Notes: generated from the letters alone by a model not told the origin. Counted from the stretch's first letter, positions 10,230-21,099 are shown. The stretch is DNA of 64,000 bases from Notospermus geniculatus (GCA_002633025.1 NMRB01000460.1:221615-285614), one strand, 5' to 3'. Numbers and translations are program-made.

Positions 10230-11252
10230 ATGGCGCCACCCGGATCAGCTGGGGTCGCGATGTCTCTCTTCGTTTTGGCTGTTTTTAATGCTTTTATCAC
10301 ATCCCACTACAAGGAAGGAGGTGTGAGTGATTCATGGAACATTCAAGGCGTCCGGTTCGCGGTTTCTGAGGAAAAATACGTTCTTCATTGGCAGAAAAAA
10401 GATGTTCTTTTCAAAAACTTTGTGAACTTCCCGAACGTAACCTCGTCCCCTACTCGGACACTAAGTCAACAAAGATGGCGGCGCCCGGTCAGGGATGCCA
10501 GAAAACTTCTCTTCGTCCTCACAGTTCTCTTATCAGGGGACCTAGAGTTGAACCCTGGTCCAAGGAGGCGCATCACTGATCCCTGTGGCACTTGTACGAA
10601 AGCTGTGCGTGCTAACGAGAAGGGCATTCAATGTGACTGGTGCAATGTGTGGCAACACTGTCGATGCATAGGCATGGACCGTGGCACATACAAAAATTAC
10701 CAAGAGGGCGAATCTTTGGAGTTCGTGTGCCCAACTTGTGCACCTCCTGCCGCGAATGACCAAGGTGAAGATCGTGTTACTGGTAATTATCTACAGGAAC
10801 TTTCCCAATTTCGGAAAAAGAATCCTAGCAACATTGTTATTGCTCATTTAAATATCAACAGCATGAAAACCAAGTATATCATGCTGATGGACATGCTCTA
10901 CCGAAAACTTGTTGACATACTAGTCATTGGCGAATCTAAGCTTGACGATACTTATTCAGATGCTGTATTCAATGTGGAGGGCTATCGATTATTCAGGCCT
11001 GACAGAAACCGCAACGGAGGAGGAATCATGGTCTATGTAAGATCTGACATCCCCTCGCGGAGAAGACCAGAACTCGAGCCCGGACGGATAGAAGCAATAC
11101 ACATCGAATTACAGATAAACAAATCAAAATGGCTGGTGATGGCAAATTACAGACCACCATCTCTGGCTACGAGAACCTTCACAGATGAGACAACGAAGGC
11201 CCTCGACAAGGCATTCATAAATTTTGAGAATATATTCTCCTTGGTGATCTAA
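10230..11252 (+). pseudogene. LINE ORF: 2A peptide, PHD finger, APE endonuclease
   Basis: From ATG 10230 the frame is open for about 340 codons. A hydrophobic N-terminal stretch (about residues 10-24) is followed by a 2A-type motif, GDLELNPGP (10536-10562), preceded by a leucine-rich run. 2A peptides make the ribosome skip the last Gly-Pro bond, releasing upstream and downstream proteins separately. A PHD-type zinc finger follows (CGTC, CDWC, QHCRC, CPTC; about 10580-10740). The apurinic-like endonuclease then shows HLNINS, GESKLD, RPDR..GGG and ANYRPP. It breaks near 11235, where the canonical LGDLNFDML continues in the +1 frame. The ORF also runs open upstream to 10119, but the Met at 10230 lies after the TATA words and is the better start. 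Confidence 0.85.
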
Positions 11253-11279
11253 ATTTCGACATGCTGTCTCGAGAGAAAA

Positions 11280-11714
11280 GTGCACCGCTCAGACAGATAT
11301 GCATCCTTTGATCTCAAGAATCTTATAAACGAGCCAACCTGTTTTACAAAAAACAGTGACTCAACCTCAGTCGATGTGATTTTGACTAACAGACCGAAGT
11401 CGTTCAATAAATCTTTGGTGTTTAATACAGGACTTAGCGACGTACACCGACTCGTCGCTTGTGTGATGAAGTCCCAACTTCACTCACTACCAAAGGGGAC
11501 GTTGCACTATAGAAGTTTCAAGGATCTAAACGAGTGCGACCTGCTAGAGGATATATCTCACGCTCCACTACATGTAGCTGATATCTTTGATGACGTCATC
11601 TGGATGCAACACAGGATAGTATCCGAAATAATTGACGATCACATCCTCCTAAAGGAACGCAAACCAAGGCGAGTCAGCGCTTCTTTTATCAATGGAAAGT
11701 TAAGGAAGAAATAA
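11280..11714 (+). pseudogene. LINE endonuclease C-terminus and linker
   Basis: Continuation of the endonuclease in a shifted frame. It has the S-V-D-V-I-L-T segment and a GLSDVHRLVA segment matching the conserved S-D-H end of APE domains. A linker follows (YRSFKDLNECDLL, WMQHRIVSEIIDDH) of the kind that sits between endonuclease and RT. It ends at a stop at 11712, after which more linker remains in other frames to 11814. Confidence 0.8.
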
Positions 11715-11813
11715 ATTACAAAAAGAAACTGAGACGGACCTTTGAAAATTCACGAACCAAGAGAAATTCTGAGAATTTTCGTAAACAACGGAACAAAGTG
11801 ACTAGCATGAAAC

Positions 11814-12194
11814 GTGCGGCCATTAGAAACTATTTCTTTGAAAGGTGTGCTGGTGAGCCATTCGTCTAGAGACTTCTGGCCCACCATCAAGCCTTTCCTT
11901 AGTAAGAACTCCACCCATGGACAGGAAATATTTCTTGCCGAGGACAATACTGTGGTCACTGATCAGAAAACCGTCTGTGACATTTTCAATACTCATTTCT
12001 CTAAGGTAGCCAAAGATATTGGCAAGGAGTTAACAGAGGAGGAGGTGCAAAACCACCCCAGTGTAAATAAAATCAACCATTTCATGCCAAGCTGTGAATC
12101 GTTTACTTTCAAGGAAGTAACATGTAAACAAGTTGATAAATATCTATCAAGTGTGGGGAGCAAGAAGGCGACGGGCTTAGATAACATTTCTATC
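11814..12194 (+). pseudogene. LINE linker and start of reverse transcriptase
   Basis: Reads a typical pre-RT segment (FNTHFSKVAKDIGKEL) and ends in KKATGLDNISIK, the RT motif just before the fingers. At 12195 the coding sequence is cut by the inverted-repeat insertion; the RT resumes at about 12901 (RIIKPAFLVHL). Confidence 0.8.
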
Positions 12195-12899
12195 AAAAGG
12201 TGCTGGGGACTTAACAGAGGTTTTCAACTTTGGGGAAATCTCGGAAAGTACGAAAGCTACTTCTTGAAACTTTCATGGTTGACACTATGGTCCATATCAA
12301 TCATCATGACATAATATCAACCGGCTCCTTCTGTTGTTTCACCACTTTCTGTAATTAGTACTTTAGAGCTCTGTACGGGAAAGCAGTCATTAGCAGTTTG
12401 TTTCAAAACACTATCTATGTACAGCCTGGACTATGTACTGTCACATCAGCCAGTAAAAAGTGAAGTTTTTCAAACAGGGATAGTTGAAAATGCATCATTT
12501 TTACCGTAAGATTTCTCAAGTTTCTGTTTTATTCAAGGGCTGCACTGAGTAGCCTTTTGGCAGTAGGCCTAAAAAGCCATTGTGCAAAGGGGAATGGACT
12601 GACCAATTCTTACAGAGGGGACAGGGTTCCCTGCCTTTTATTCCATAATGCTGTAACAGCTTGTAATGGTCAAATGATTCTTCCATATCTGGGCCTTTTT
12701 GAGTGTTTCCGATAACAGCAGAAATGAACAGGGGCAGGTCTCCTTTCTGTGTGGTTACTTTTCCAAGCAGTGTGTCTAGTCAAAACATAACAGANATACG
12801 GACCATAGTGTCAACTGTGAAACTTCCAACAAGATAGCTGTAGTACTTTCCGAGATTTCCCCAAAGTTGAAAACCTCTGTTAAGTCCCCAGCACCTTTT
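12195..12899. mobile_element. 705-bp TIR element inserted in the LINE RT
   Basis: AAAAGGTGCTGGGGACTTAA at 12195 and its inverted copy ending at 12899 extend for about 60 bp (through TTTGGGGAAATCTCGGAAAGTAC). The interior is non-coding, with a single N at about 12795. I could not define a target-site duplication unambiguously. The flanking codons read ATGLDNISIK and IIKPAFLVHL, so the insertion splits the RT directly. Confidence 0.85.
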
Positions 12900-12900
12900 A

Positions 12901-13788
12901 AGGATCATAAAGCCAGCCTTCTTGGTCCACCTCACTAAGGCTGCTAATCTTATGCTTATAAAGGGCATTTTTCCTAGCCAAATGAAGGAGGCGCGAGTTA
13001 CGCCAATTTTTAAGAAAGAAGATCCCTTAAACAAAAAGTTTTATAGACCGGTCAGTATTCTGCCTATTGAGTCGAAGATCTTCGAGAGGGCCATGGTGGA
13101 CCAGCTGAGTGACCATTTCCGTCTGGCCTTCCATCCATTCCTGTCTGCCTACCGAAAGGGGTATAGCTGCCAATCCGCACTTTTGGCGTTAACTGAGGAA
13201 TGGAGGAGGGCTATTGACGGGGGGCACTTCGTTGGAGCTATCCTCATGGACCTCTCGAAGGCCTTCGACTGCCTCCCCCACAGGTTGTTGCTCGAAAAAC
13301 TTCGCGCATACAACCTGTCTGACAGTGCTCTAGGGTTGGTGGACAGTTACCTGTCTGATCGGAAACAATGCGTGAAAATAGGAAACACACATAGTTCTTT
13401 TCTACCACTGACGAAAGGTGTTCCACAGGGATCAATTGCAGGACCGATCTTATTTAATATTTTTATCAACGATATCTTTCAATTCGTCTGTGATACTAAA
13501 CTTTTCAATTACGCTGATGATAACACAATCACCTACGCCAACAAGGATTTTGATGTTATGAAATGGACCTTGGAGGCTGAGGGTGGGGTCCTGGTTAACT
13601 GGTTCACTGACAATCAGATGGAGGCCAACCCAGGGAAGTTTCAAGGCCTTGCTGTGGGTAAAAAGACCCATAGCAGGAACCCTACCTTCAGCATCCAAGG
13701 TACCGACATTGAATGCACCAGCGAGGTAAAATTGCTCGGTGTCACCCTAGACTATCTATTGAATTTCGATGTACATGACTGTGTCTAA
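12901..13788 (+). pseudogene. LINE reverse transcriptase core
   Basis: Contains all palm motifs in order: RVTPIFKK, RPVSILP, SAYRKGYSCQSAL, MDLSKAFDCLPH, GVPQGSIAGPIL, the catalytic NYADDNTITYA, NPGKFQGLAVG and KLLGVTLD. The catalytic Asp residues are intact, but the domain is detached from its N-terminus by the insertion. The frame shifts again at 13770-13788 into the next segment. Confidence 0.9.
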
Positions 13789-14317
13789 CCTCTGTAGAAA
13801 AGCAGCACGCCAAATAAATGTACTGCGCCGTATAGGCAAACACATGCCCCTTTCTTGCCGTAAAATTATATACCAGTCTTTTGTCAAGTCCAATTTCAAC
13901 TTTTGCCCGGTAATTTGGCATTTCTGCAATGAAACCAATACCAAAAAGCTGGAAATGCTCAACTTCCGAGCATTAAAATATGTCTACCAAGAATATAACT
14001 CAACCTACGAAGTCCTTCTTAATAAAGATAAGTCTGTATCTCTCCTTTTAAGACAGCGACAAATTGCTTCTCAAGTTTTTAAGATTTTGACAAAAGACTG
14101 TCCATATTTTCTGTTTGACTTGGTCTCACTCAAACAAAATAGCCATTTACTCCGAAATCCGAAATTAGTACTGCCAAATCACAGGACCGTGAACTATGGC
14201 AAAAAATCCTTCTCCTTTTTAATGGTGCTAAGCTCTGGAATGAGCTACCCAAATGTCTTAGAATTGCTGAAAACTTCCGGGATTTCTCATGTTTGTATTT
14301 TTACTCCATACCGATGA
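13769..14317 (+). pseudogene. LINE RT C-terminal region
   Basis: Starts in a shifted frame with LCRKAARQINVLRRIGKHM and KIIYQSFVKSNFNFCPVIW, the standard thumb/C-terminal part of CR1/L2 elements, then LLLRQRQIASQVFKI. It runs to the 3' end next to the tail. Confidence 0.85.
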
Positions 14318-14318
14318 A

Positions 14319-14349
14319 AATAAAGTTTATCTATCTATCTATCTATCTA
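14319..14349 (+). repeat. LINE 3' end: AATAAA signal and TCTA tail
   Basis: AATAAAGTTTATC leads into about five TCTA/ATCT units. The tail marks the 3' end of the retrotransposon. Confidence 0.8.
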
Positions 14350-14644
14350 AGCCCTGGTCACACCTATCAAAAATCCCCGTGTTTTCTGAGGCACGGGTTT
14401 TTCCCGAACCAGAAAAAAAACCCGGCGTTGACACGGCGAGCGGTTACACTGCTTCAATTGCGATACTAGGTAATAAGTTCCGTAACCTGACGATAGGGGC
14501 ACTGTATTTAGGCAACTCTACGTAATCAACTGGCCACTGGAGGCGTGAAATAGCCTATACGCATGCACATGACTCATCGATTTGCATCGCCGTCTTTCGG
14601 GGTAGTGGGAACTACAAGTAGGCCCTAGACACGGGGATTTCGCG
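14350..14644. other. Flank of the palindromic element; no gene
   Basis: Words such as CACACCTATCAAAAATCCCC, ACGGGTTTTTCCCG and GCGAGCGGTTACACTG partly recur at 15160-15270 and 16270-16340. The 14645-15150 palindrome may therefore be nested in an older repeat. Confidence 0.4.
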
Positions 14645-15150
14645 TATCGCAGGCCGGAGTGGACACAATTCATATTTAATGTCCACATTAATTCCGATTT
14701 TATATCCACATTAAATCAAGAATTTATGTCCACAATTAATCAACCAATCGCAGCTGAGTTTTTAATGTGGATATAAAATCGCACTACTTATTTAATGTCC
14801 ATATAAATTCGTATTTTATGTCCCCATTAAATCACGAATTAATATCCACATAAAATCGACCAATCACGGATAAGGACTTTTGGACGGAAGCGATGGAATA
14901 GTTGACGGAAGCGATCGATAACACTCACATCCGTCCAAAAGTCCTTATCCGTGATTGGTCGATTTTATGTGGATATTAATTCGTGATTTAATGGGGACAT
15001 AAAATACGAATTTATATGGACATTAAATAAGTAGTGCGATTTTATATCCACATTAAAAACTCAGCTGCGATTGGTTGATTTAGTGTGGACATAAAATCGG
15101 AATTAATGTGGACATTAAATATGAATTGTGTCCACTCCGGCCTGCGATAT
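14645..15150. mobile_element. 500-bp palindromic fold-back element, complete copy
   Basis: ATCGCAGGCCGGAGTGGACA at the left end pairs with its reverse complement ending at about 15150. The two arms (about 240 bp each) are nearly identical and are built from repeated TTTAATGTCCACAT / TTATATCCACATTAAATC words. The centre is GACGGAAGCGATGG. Partial copies lie at 17073-17640. Confidence 0.9.
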
Positions 15151-15239
15151 TCGCGGTTATACTGTATAAAATACCCGTGTCTAAGATAACCCCGGCCCGA
15201 CGTAGCCCCTTTGACTCGTTGGGGCTAATAAGCACGGGG

Positions 15240-16265
15240 ATTTCAGACAAGGGTCTATTTAGGCTGAATCGGTTAATGTCGTCCTGGGTACACCTCATTA
15301 TTACCCTGGGTATTCTGGGTAATCCTTTTTGTTACCCAGGGTCGTCCTGGGTAAAAATAAGGCACCTTAACGTAACCCAGTTTGAAATCCGCGCCATTTT
15401 CCACTTGCGCTCGAGGTACGGTACTGTCTTATTCTAGCCCACCACGAATTTATAAACGTGCATTTTGACGTGGTGATTGTCAGCAGCTGTCAGAATGGCA
15501 ACTCGCGTTATAGACCGCGATTTACAGTCGTATTTGCAATCTATTCCATCCTATGGGGCGGGTTTTAAAACTGGGTAATGTTAAGGTACCTTATTTGTGC
15601 TGAATCGGTTAATGTCGTCCTGGGTACACCTCATTATTACCCAGGGTAATCCTGGGTAATCCTTTTTGTTACCCAGGATCGTCCTGGGTACAAATAAGGT
15701 ACCTTAACATTACCCACTTTTAAAATCCGCGCCATAGGATGGAATAGATTGCAAATACGACAGTGTTGTAGCGGGTGTTCTACCTTTACGCACACTACAG
15801 CCGTCCACGTCGCTCCGTCGCACCGCAGCAGGCAGGGCAAACTTGCTTCAGCAGAATATCTTCAGCACGTCTTTCTCCTTGGAAGGCTTCGTGTGTTCTC
15901 CCAGTCATTCTGTAGACCATAATCCGCCCAGCCCAAGTTACATAATAGGTAATCAGTTAACGAGCCACGAGTGTATTAAGTATACCGGTACTATACAATG
16001 AGACCAACTCAGCGCGGGGCACCCGATGGGGGCCACCTCAGCCGTGTCGACGAGATCAATACATGGAGCGCCCGCTCCTACATTCCCCCTTTACGTNGTA
16101 ATGTTAAGGTACCTTATTTATACCCAGGATCGTCCTGGGTAACAAAAAGGATTACCCAGAATACCCAGGGTAATAATGAGGTGTACCCAGGACGACATTA
16201 ACCGATTAACAAAAAAGATTACCCAGGATTCCCCTGGATAATACTGAGGTGTACCCAGGACGATT
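15240..16265. mobile_element. ACCCAGG-rich fold-back family, three copies
   Basis: A block from ATCGGTTAATGTCGTCCTGG to GGTACCTTAACATTACCC occurs at 15272-15400, 15598-15735 and, inverted, at 16098-16205. The middle copy also has flanking arms (TTGCAATCTATTCCATCC at 15535; complement at 15736-15755), making a roughly 235-bp palindrome. The opening words match the MITE at 24150. A single N lies at about 16096. Confidence 0.75.
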
Positions 16266-16448
16266 CAGCTCTATTTAGACTCGGCGATTTATAGGTGTAA
16301 CCGCAAAATCCCCGGGGTAAGCAAGGGATTTATTGGGTGTAACAACAGCTCTAAATAGGCCCGGATTTTTCACTATTTATGCGTCCACTACAGGATTTTG
16401 TGCAGCGAAGTCACATCCGATAATCGAATTAGGCCTATTTGACAACAC

Positions 16449-16810
16449 CACTTTCTGGGCCATGTAGAATTAGCGGAATCAGCAGATCTGGCAGATTTAG
16501 CGGATAATTGAATAAAATTCAATGATGAATGGAAACTAATTAAGTTATATATTATAATTTTTCATGTGTTGTGCCCCACAGGTTATCCAAATAGGGAAAC
16601 AAAAATGGTATGCAGGAATAGTTCGGCCAGTTGCCGTTCGCGACGCTGTTGCGGCGTTTCCTTTATAACCTGTGCAGCATATAGAACACTTGAAAAATTA
16701 TATTACTAAATTAGCTTCCATTTATTATCAAATTTTATTCAATTTTCTACAGAATCCGTTAAATCCGCCAGATCTGCTGATTCCGCTAATTCTACATGGC
16801 CCACTTTCTG
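16449..16810. mobile_element. 344-bp MULE-like MITE with 9-bp target duplication
   Basis: CACTTTCTG at 16449-16457 and 16802-16810 flanks an element (16458-16801) beginning GGCCATGTAGAATTAGCGGA and ending with its inverted form. TIRs are about 90 bp. A 9-bp duplication with long TIRs is typical of Mutator-like elements. No transposase is present. Confidence 0.85.
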
Positions 16811-17072
16811 GGCTGACCTGCCGTACAAAAAATGGCATAACTTCTTGACTGATTTTGATGAAATAAACACTGTAGTTATTCATATACGAAGGGTCTCTAT
16901 ATCAGGATTCGGAGAAATGGAACCTAGATTCTCAGGTTGCCTGGTTGAGCCCCGACATTTTTTTATTAGGACACACTGTGTAAGAGATCAACCGCGTTTG
17001 GTAACTGATTAATCAGTCACTGTTTCTAGGCTTTCAGTGCTGAATCATACTGCTGCAATATATTACGACGTA

Positions 17073-17640
17073 TATCGCAGGCCGGAGTGAATACAATTCA
17101 TATTTAATGTCCACATTAATTCCGATTTTATATCTATATTAAATCAAGAATTTATATCCACACTAAATCAACCAATTGCAGCTGAGTTTTTAATGTGGAT
17201 ATAAAATCGCACTACTTATTTACTGTCCATATAAATTCGTATTTTATGTCCCCATTAAATCACGAATTAATATCCACATGAAATCGACCAATCACAGATA
17301 AGGAATTTTGGACGGATGTGAGTGTTCTCAATCGCTTCCGTCCACAATTCCATCGCTTCCGTCCAAAAATCCGCATTAATTCCGATTTTATATCCACATT
17401 AAATCAAGAATTTATATCCACACTAAATCAACCAATTGCAGCTGAGTTTTTAATGTGGATATAAAATCGCACTACTTATTTAATGTCCATATAAATTGGT
17501 ATTTTATGTCCCCATTAAATCACGAATTAATATCCACATAAAATCGACCAATCACACATAAGGACTTTTGGACGGATGTGAGTGTTCTCAATCGCTTCCG
17601 TCCACAATTCCATCGCTTCCGTCCAAAAATCCGTGATAAT
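17073..17640. mobile_element. Two half copies of the palindromic fold-back element
   Basis: Each (17073-17355 and about 17372-17635) corresponds to one arm of the 14645-15150 palindrome. They lie in the same orientation, sharing CTAAATCAACCAATTGCAGC and GACGGATGTGAGTGTTCTC. The junction suggests tandem duplication of an arm. Confidence 0.8.
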
Positions 17641-17912
17641 TTTGTGTTTGTCATTTTTTCTTTCCAACCAAAGAAATGGATAGGTATGCATTCAATTCAA
17701 TATGGTGTTAAAAAGGGTGTCGTACCTGAGATATACCTTGAGCACCGAATGTTGGTTTTGGGTTTCAAGTCTCACTCGTGGGTTACTGGATTTTGCGCAA
17801 AAACGCAATGACGAAAAAAAAACCACGTAAAAACTGAGCGAGTAATTATTATTTTCAACATGTTCAACGCTGGCTTTTCCTGATTAACCGATGCACTACT
17901 TCCATGATGACC

Positions 17913-18008
17913 GTGAGTTTGCCGAAGACAAACAGGGCCAAAACTCTAGCAACCTCGTTCGTGAGTTTTCCGAAGACAAACAGGGCCAAAACTCTAGCAA
18001 CCTCGTTC
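17913..18008. repeat. 48-bp tandem duplication
   Basis: GTGAGTTTGCCGAAGACAAA... at 17913-17960 is repeated at 17961-18008 with a single visible difference. Confidence 0.85.
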
Positions 18009-18399
18009 AAAGGGGTTTACAGACCTGGCACCTCATACTACGTGTATAAGTGACCTCGTCCCCATGCGGGGCGAAGTCAACACCTGTGGACGAGGCCTCG
18101 ATGACGAAGCCTGCGACGGACGTGCTGCGTCATGTGCGTGGGGAAGTTACACTACCGTTACTCTTATAGTACATGTAAAATGGTGTAGGCCTATGTCATG
18201 TGCAATTTACGTGATTGAATTCCCCCCAAATCAGGGACCACCACTGCCTTCCAACAATTTCACGTGCTCGTTGTAGTTTTCGGTGACCTACCACGCCCAC
18301 GGTCAACTTCCGTGACTGACGTGAGGTTGCCGAAGACATACCGGTACCTATGTGTACGAAGTGTCCAGAAATAAAGCACGAAGGCGACACACAAAATAT

Positions 18400-18515
18400 G
18401 ATATAAAAGCAGAGGTCGTCCTCCAGCGTTTTTTGCAAATTTTTGACCCCAACCGGGGTCTTCTTTAGGCAGGCACTTTCTTTAAAATACATGTACTACA
18501 GAAAAGACTGAGCTG
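18400..18515 (-). mobile_element. Penelope-like element 3' end, diverged fragment
   Basis: On the minus strand it reads TTCAGCTCAGTCTTTTCT followed, after a diverged stretch, by AAGACCCCGGTTGGGGTC. The same two words end the Penelope copy at 23905-24005 and the fragment at 51973-52070. Confidence 0.6.
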
Positions 18516-18529
18516 AATCCTATGGTGTA

Positions 18530-18720
18530 TCCCCATTTCGCCTACCCCCATTTCGCCTACAAAAACTCCCCATTTTGCCTACTCCCCATTTCGCCTACCC
18601 CCATTTCGCCTACTCTCCATTTCGCCTACCACCCATTTCGCCTACTCCCCGTTTCGCCTACTCCCCATTTCGCCTACTCTCCATTTCGCCTACTCCCCAC
18701 TTCGCCTACTCTCAGTTTTA
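18530..18720 (+). repeat. 16-bp CCCCATTTCGCCTACT minisatellite
   Basis: About a dozen units of CCCCATTTCGCCTACT, some shortened, followed by TTTTAACAATGAATTTGG. The whole array with the same flank lies inverted at 26425-26640. The ORFs through it translate to a Pro-His-Phe-Ala-Tyr repeat and are not genes. Confidence 0.9.
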
Positions 18721-19072
18721 ACAATGAATTTGGAAATTTTTGTTGTAGGTAGGGGTTAGAAATATATTACCTGTGTCTAGTGTTCTCTTTTTTTAATATA
18801 TGAATCTCAAAAGTTGAGTTATGCCGTGTTCACACTAGGGTTTTATATCGAATCGAATTCGCAATAAAGGCCTATTTCGATATAACGCGTCACACTCAAT
18901 TCGAAACAGATCACTTTTATACCGATTTAACCAAACCGGTATTTGAATCGGTTTCGATTCGCATTAGCCAAATCGAAATAGTTATGTACTGCACAGTATA
19001 CATTCATAATGTTCAATGTAGGCCTAACGTCATGACGTAGTTTATTTCGGTTCAGTGTGACGCGTTTTGTTT

Positions 19073-19095
19073 CATCATCATCATCATCATCATTT
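19073..19095. repeat. (ATC)n microsatellite
   Basis: About seven CAT/ATC units followed by TTATTTCGAC. It may be the tail of a minus-strand LINE insertion. Confidence 0.6.
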
Positions 19096-19239
19096 ATTTC
19101 GACTATTTAGCCCAAAAAGGACTGTAAGCCGCTGCATAATTTTTTTTAAACGCGCCAATTTGAATGGTGGTGTCAGCAATAAAAAAATAAAAAATAAAAA
19201 GAGGAAAATAAAATAGGGAAGCATCGATAGGCTACATAG

Positions 19240-19552
19240 TTGGACACTCCAGTAGGATTGTGTCATTAAAAAACTGAAAACACACCAGTGGGGTTGTGTC
19301 CTTTACAAAAACACAAAAAATAACTGTCGCTCAAAATTTTTTTATACACTTGGACACTCCGTTAACTGGAAGAACATACCCACTCGCTAATTCCTCCACT
19401 GGTGAACTCCAAGTTAGTGCTTTCCAGGACACTCCATCCAGGTTGTGTCGATATCAGCTGAGGTATAACAGGGCAGTGGTAACACTTCAACAGTGCCACA
19501 TGTCCCGGTACATGATTCTTGCACAATTTACACTCCACTAGGATTTGTGTCA
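19240..19552. repeat. Dispersed small hairpins GACACTCC...GTGTC
   Basis: Imperfect units of the form GACACTCCAgtAGGATTGTGTC recur at about 19242, 19281, 19350, 19427 and 19529. Those with both halves could fold into hairpins with GACAC/GTGTC stems. The role is unknown. Confidence 0.55.
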
Positions 19553-20215
19553 ATTTGTGCTTATTGAACGACAACTCGGGGTTAGTATTAAAATACTCAC
19601 CTGGGATTTGTAAACACGGTACCCACGCATATACTCTGCTGTGGAGCACTTTTGCCTCAAACCCAGGTGATGCTGAACTCGTTGTTATACTTGGGTTAAA
19701 TGAACAATCTCAACTATTAGATGGAAACAGTGCTAGGAACAGACTCTGTCTTGTCTGAAAAACACAAGCGTGAGAACAGTTTTAGGATTGGATCCGAACA
19801 TCATAATGAATACAACCAGGTGCAATGTGGGATAATGGTAGTATAGGAGGCAACTGGAATGAGGAGAATGTTAGTCCCTACACCTAGAAGAGAAAGGGAA
19901 CAAGAAACATGGTAGTTAGTGCATTGATGGGTCAAAAGCAATGAACTATATTAAAATACAATTCCTTTGATGTCTGCCGCTCGGAGACTGAAAAGAACCT
20001 GGCATCAAGGATTTGTGAACGCATGAGTGTATGAGTGAAAGGACCCCCTAATGGCTGGGTCTTATATAACTGGATAAATATATAAATGTAACTTTTTTTG
20101 ATTTTGTTTTTGGTTATATGTATTGTCCTTTATATAATAACAATTTCAGAAAAACAGCTGTGAACAGTTTGCTACCACCCTCCTTGCAAGGCTGGGTGGA
20201 AATCCTCAATGTGGC

Positions 20216-20971
20216 CTATAACTTCTTCAGGAGGTCCACACTCTCAGTAGGAAGTCTCGCGAAGATTTCTGACAGGATCCTCCAGTGAATGATACAAATT
20301 ACTCTGTTTGGCGGTGAGGGCGTGTAGGTGATGTGGGGGTTGAAATCTTGACAGAAGTAGGACTCATATTGTCTCATCCAGTGTTGTTCTTCTGGTAGAA
20401 AAGGCGAATTGTACTCTGTATTATCCTGGGTGGAGACAGGGAACCAGTTGTTCTCTACAACGATCCTGAGAACATCAATTAGATTTACCGCACCCAGGAG
20501 ATCCCTCAAACCATGCAGAATGCCATGGATCTTCTCGAGCCAGGAAACTAGGACCTCCTCTGACATAACCATATGGGAATGGAATCTCTTGAGCAGAAAT
20601 CTAGATCCACATTGTACATGGCATGGCCAACATGCTGTGTATGGAATCACAAACCATGGCAGATGTTGCTTCACAATATGCCTCTTCAACCTTCTGTGCG
20701 ACTGGGAGCAAGTTGGACATATAGATCCCAGAGATCCGCCCACAGGAACCATCTCAATTACATATTCCACAGCGTCCTCTGGATGTATGTTAGTGACTTT
20801 GAATTCACTCGCACCCATCACTACTATTCTTTGATCTGTCTCATCTTCTTTTTCATTGCTGGTCGATTCATCTGACTCTTCTTGGGTAGTACCGCTAATC
20901 ACAGATGAGCTGTCCGAATCGTCGCTGTAATCCAAGTCGGTGTCGACTATAGGTTCCTTGTACGTGGCCAT
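20216..20971 (-). CDS. Unrecognised zinc-finger-like protein with acidic N-terminus
   Basis: A 251-codon minus ORF from ATG 20971 to a TAG at 20216. Residues 1-50 are acidic and serine-rich (DLDYSDDSDSSS). A probable zinc-binding region follows at about 83-135: CPTCSQSHRRLKRHIVKQH, then CWPCHVQCGSRFLLKRFHSH, that is CxxC...H-x4-H and CxxC...H-x2-H. The remainder is helical without a known motif. I have an impression that similar CPxC-HRRLKRHxxxxHLPW segments occur upstream of TatD-like nuclease domains in some invertebrate proteins, but no nuclease motif is visible here. The gene lies in a segment nested within a split MITE, beside a LINE on the same strand. It may be host sequence carried in, or a gene surrounded by insertions. 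Confidence 0.55.
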   Translation of the reverse strand: MATYKEPIVDTDLDYSDDSDSSSVISGTTQEESDESTSNEKEDETDQRIVVMGASEFKVTNIHPEDAVEYVIEMVPVGGSLGSICPTCSQSHRRLKRHIVKQHLPWFVIPYTACWPCHVQCGSRFLLKRFHSHMVMSEEVLVSWLEKIHGILHGLRDLLGAVNLIDVLRIVVENNWFPVSTQDNTEYNSPFLPEEQHWMRQYESYFCQDFNPHITYTPSPPNRVICIIHWRILSEIFARLPTESVDLLKKL

Positions 20972-21099
20972 ATCTGTAATAGCCCAAGAGAAAGTAGCGC
21001 AGACTTATTAATGGCCTCATTTAGATACTGTTGATTAAACAGTCACCAGGGGAAACATCTGTCGCAACAAGGCGCTGGAAAAGGATAGAGAAATGATAA

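Larger units (their letters stand above)
10188..14350 (+). mobile_element. CR1/L2-like non-LTR retrotransposon, nearly full length but broken
   Basis: In order: tandem TATA words (10190-10219), an ORF with 2A peptide, PHD finger and APE endonuclease (10230-11252), endonuclease C-terminus (11280-11714), linker and start of RT (11814-12194), a 705-bp inserted element (12195-12899), RT core with YADD box (12901-13788), C-terminal region (13769-14317), AATAAA (14319) and a TCTA tail. Frameshifts near 11235, 11300, 11715-11814 and 13770 plus the insertion make it non-autonomous. The microsatellite tail is typical of CR1/L2 elements. Confidence 0.85.

Noticed and set aside
18530-18720. CRISPR-like array
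   Set aside because: The units are head-to-tail without spacers and the genome is eukaryotic, so this is an ordinary minisatellite.
18522-18752. Repeat protein rich in Pro-His-Phe-Ala-Tyr (also minus 26281-26752)
   Set aside because: Encoded entirely by the 16-bp minisatellite. Since 16 is not a multiple of three, the reading cycles through frames, so this is translation of a non-coding array.
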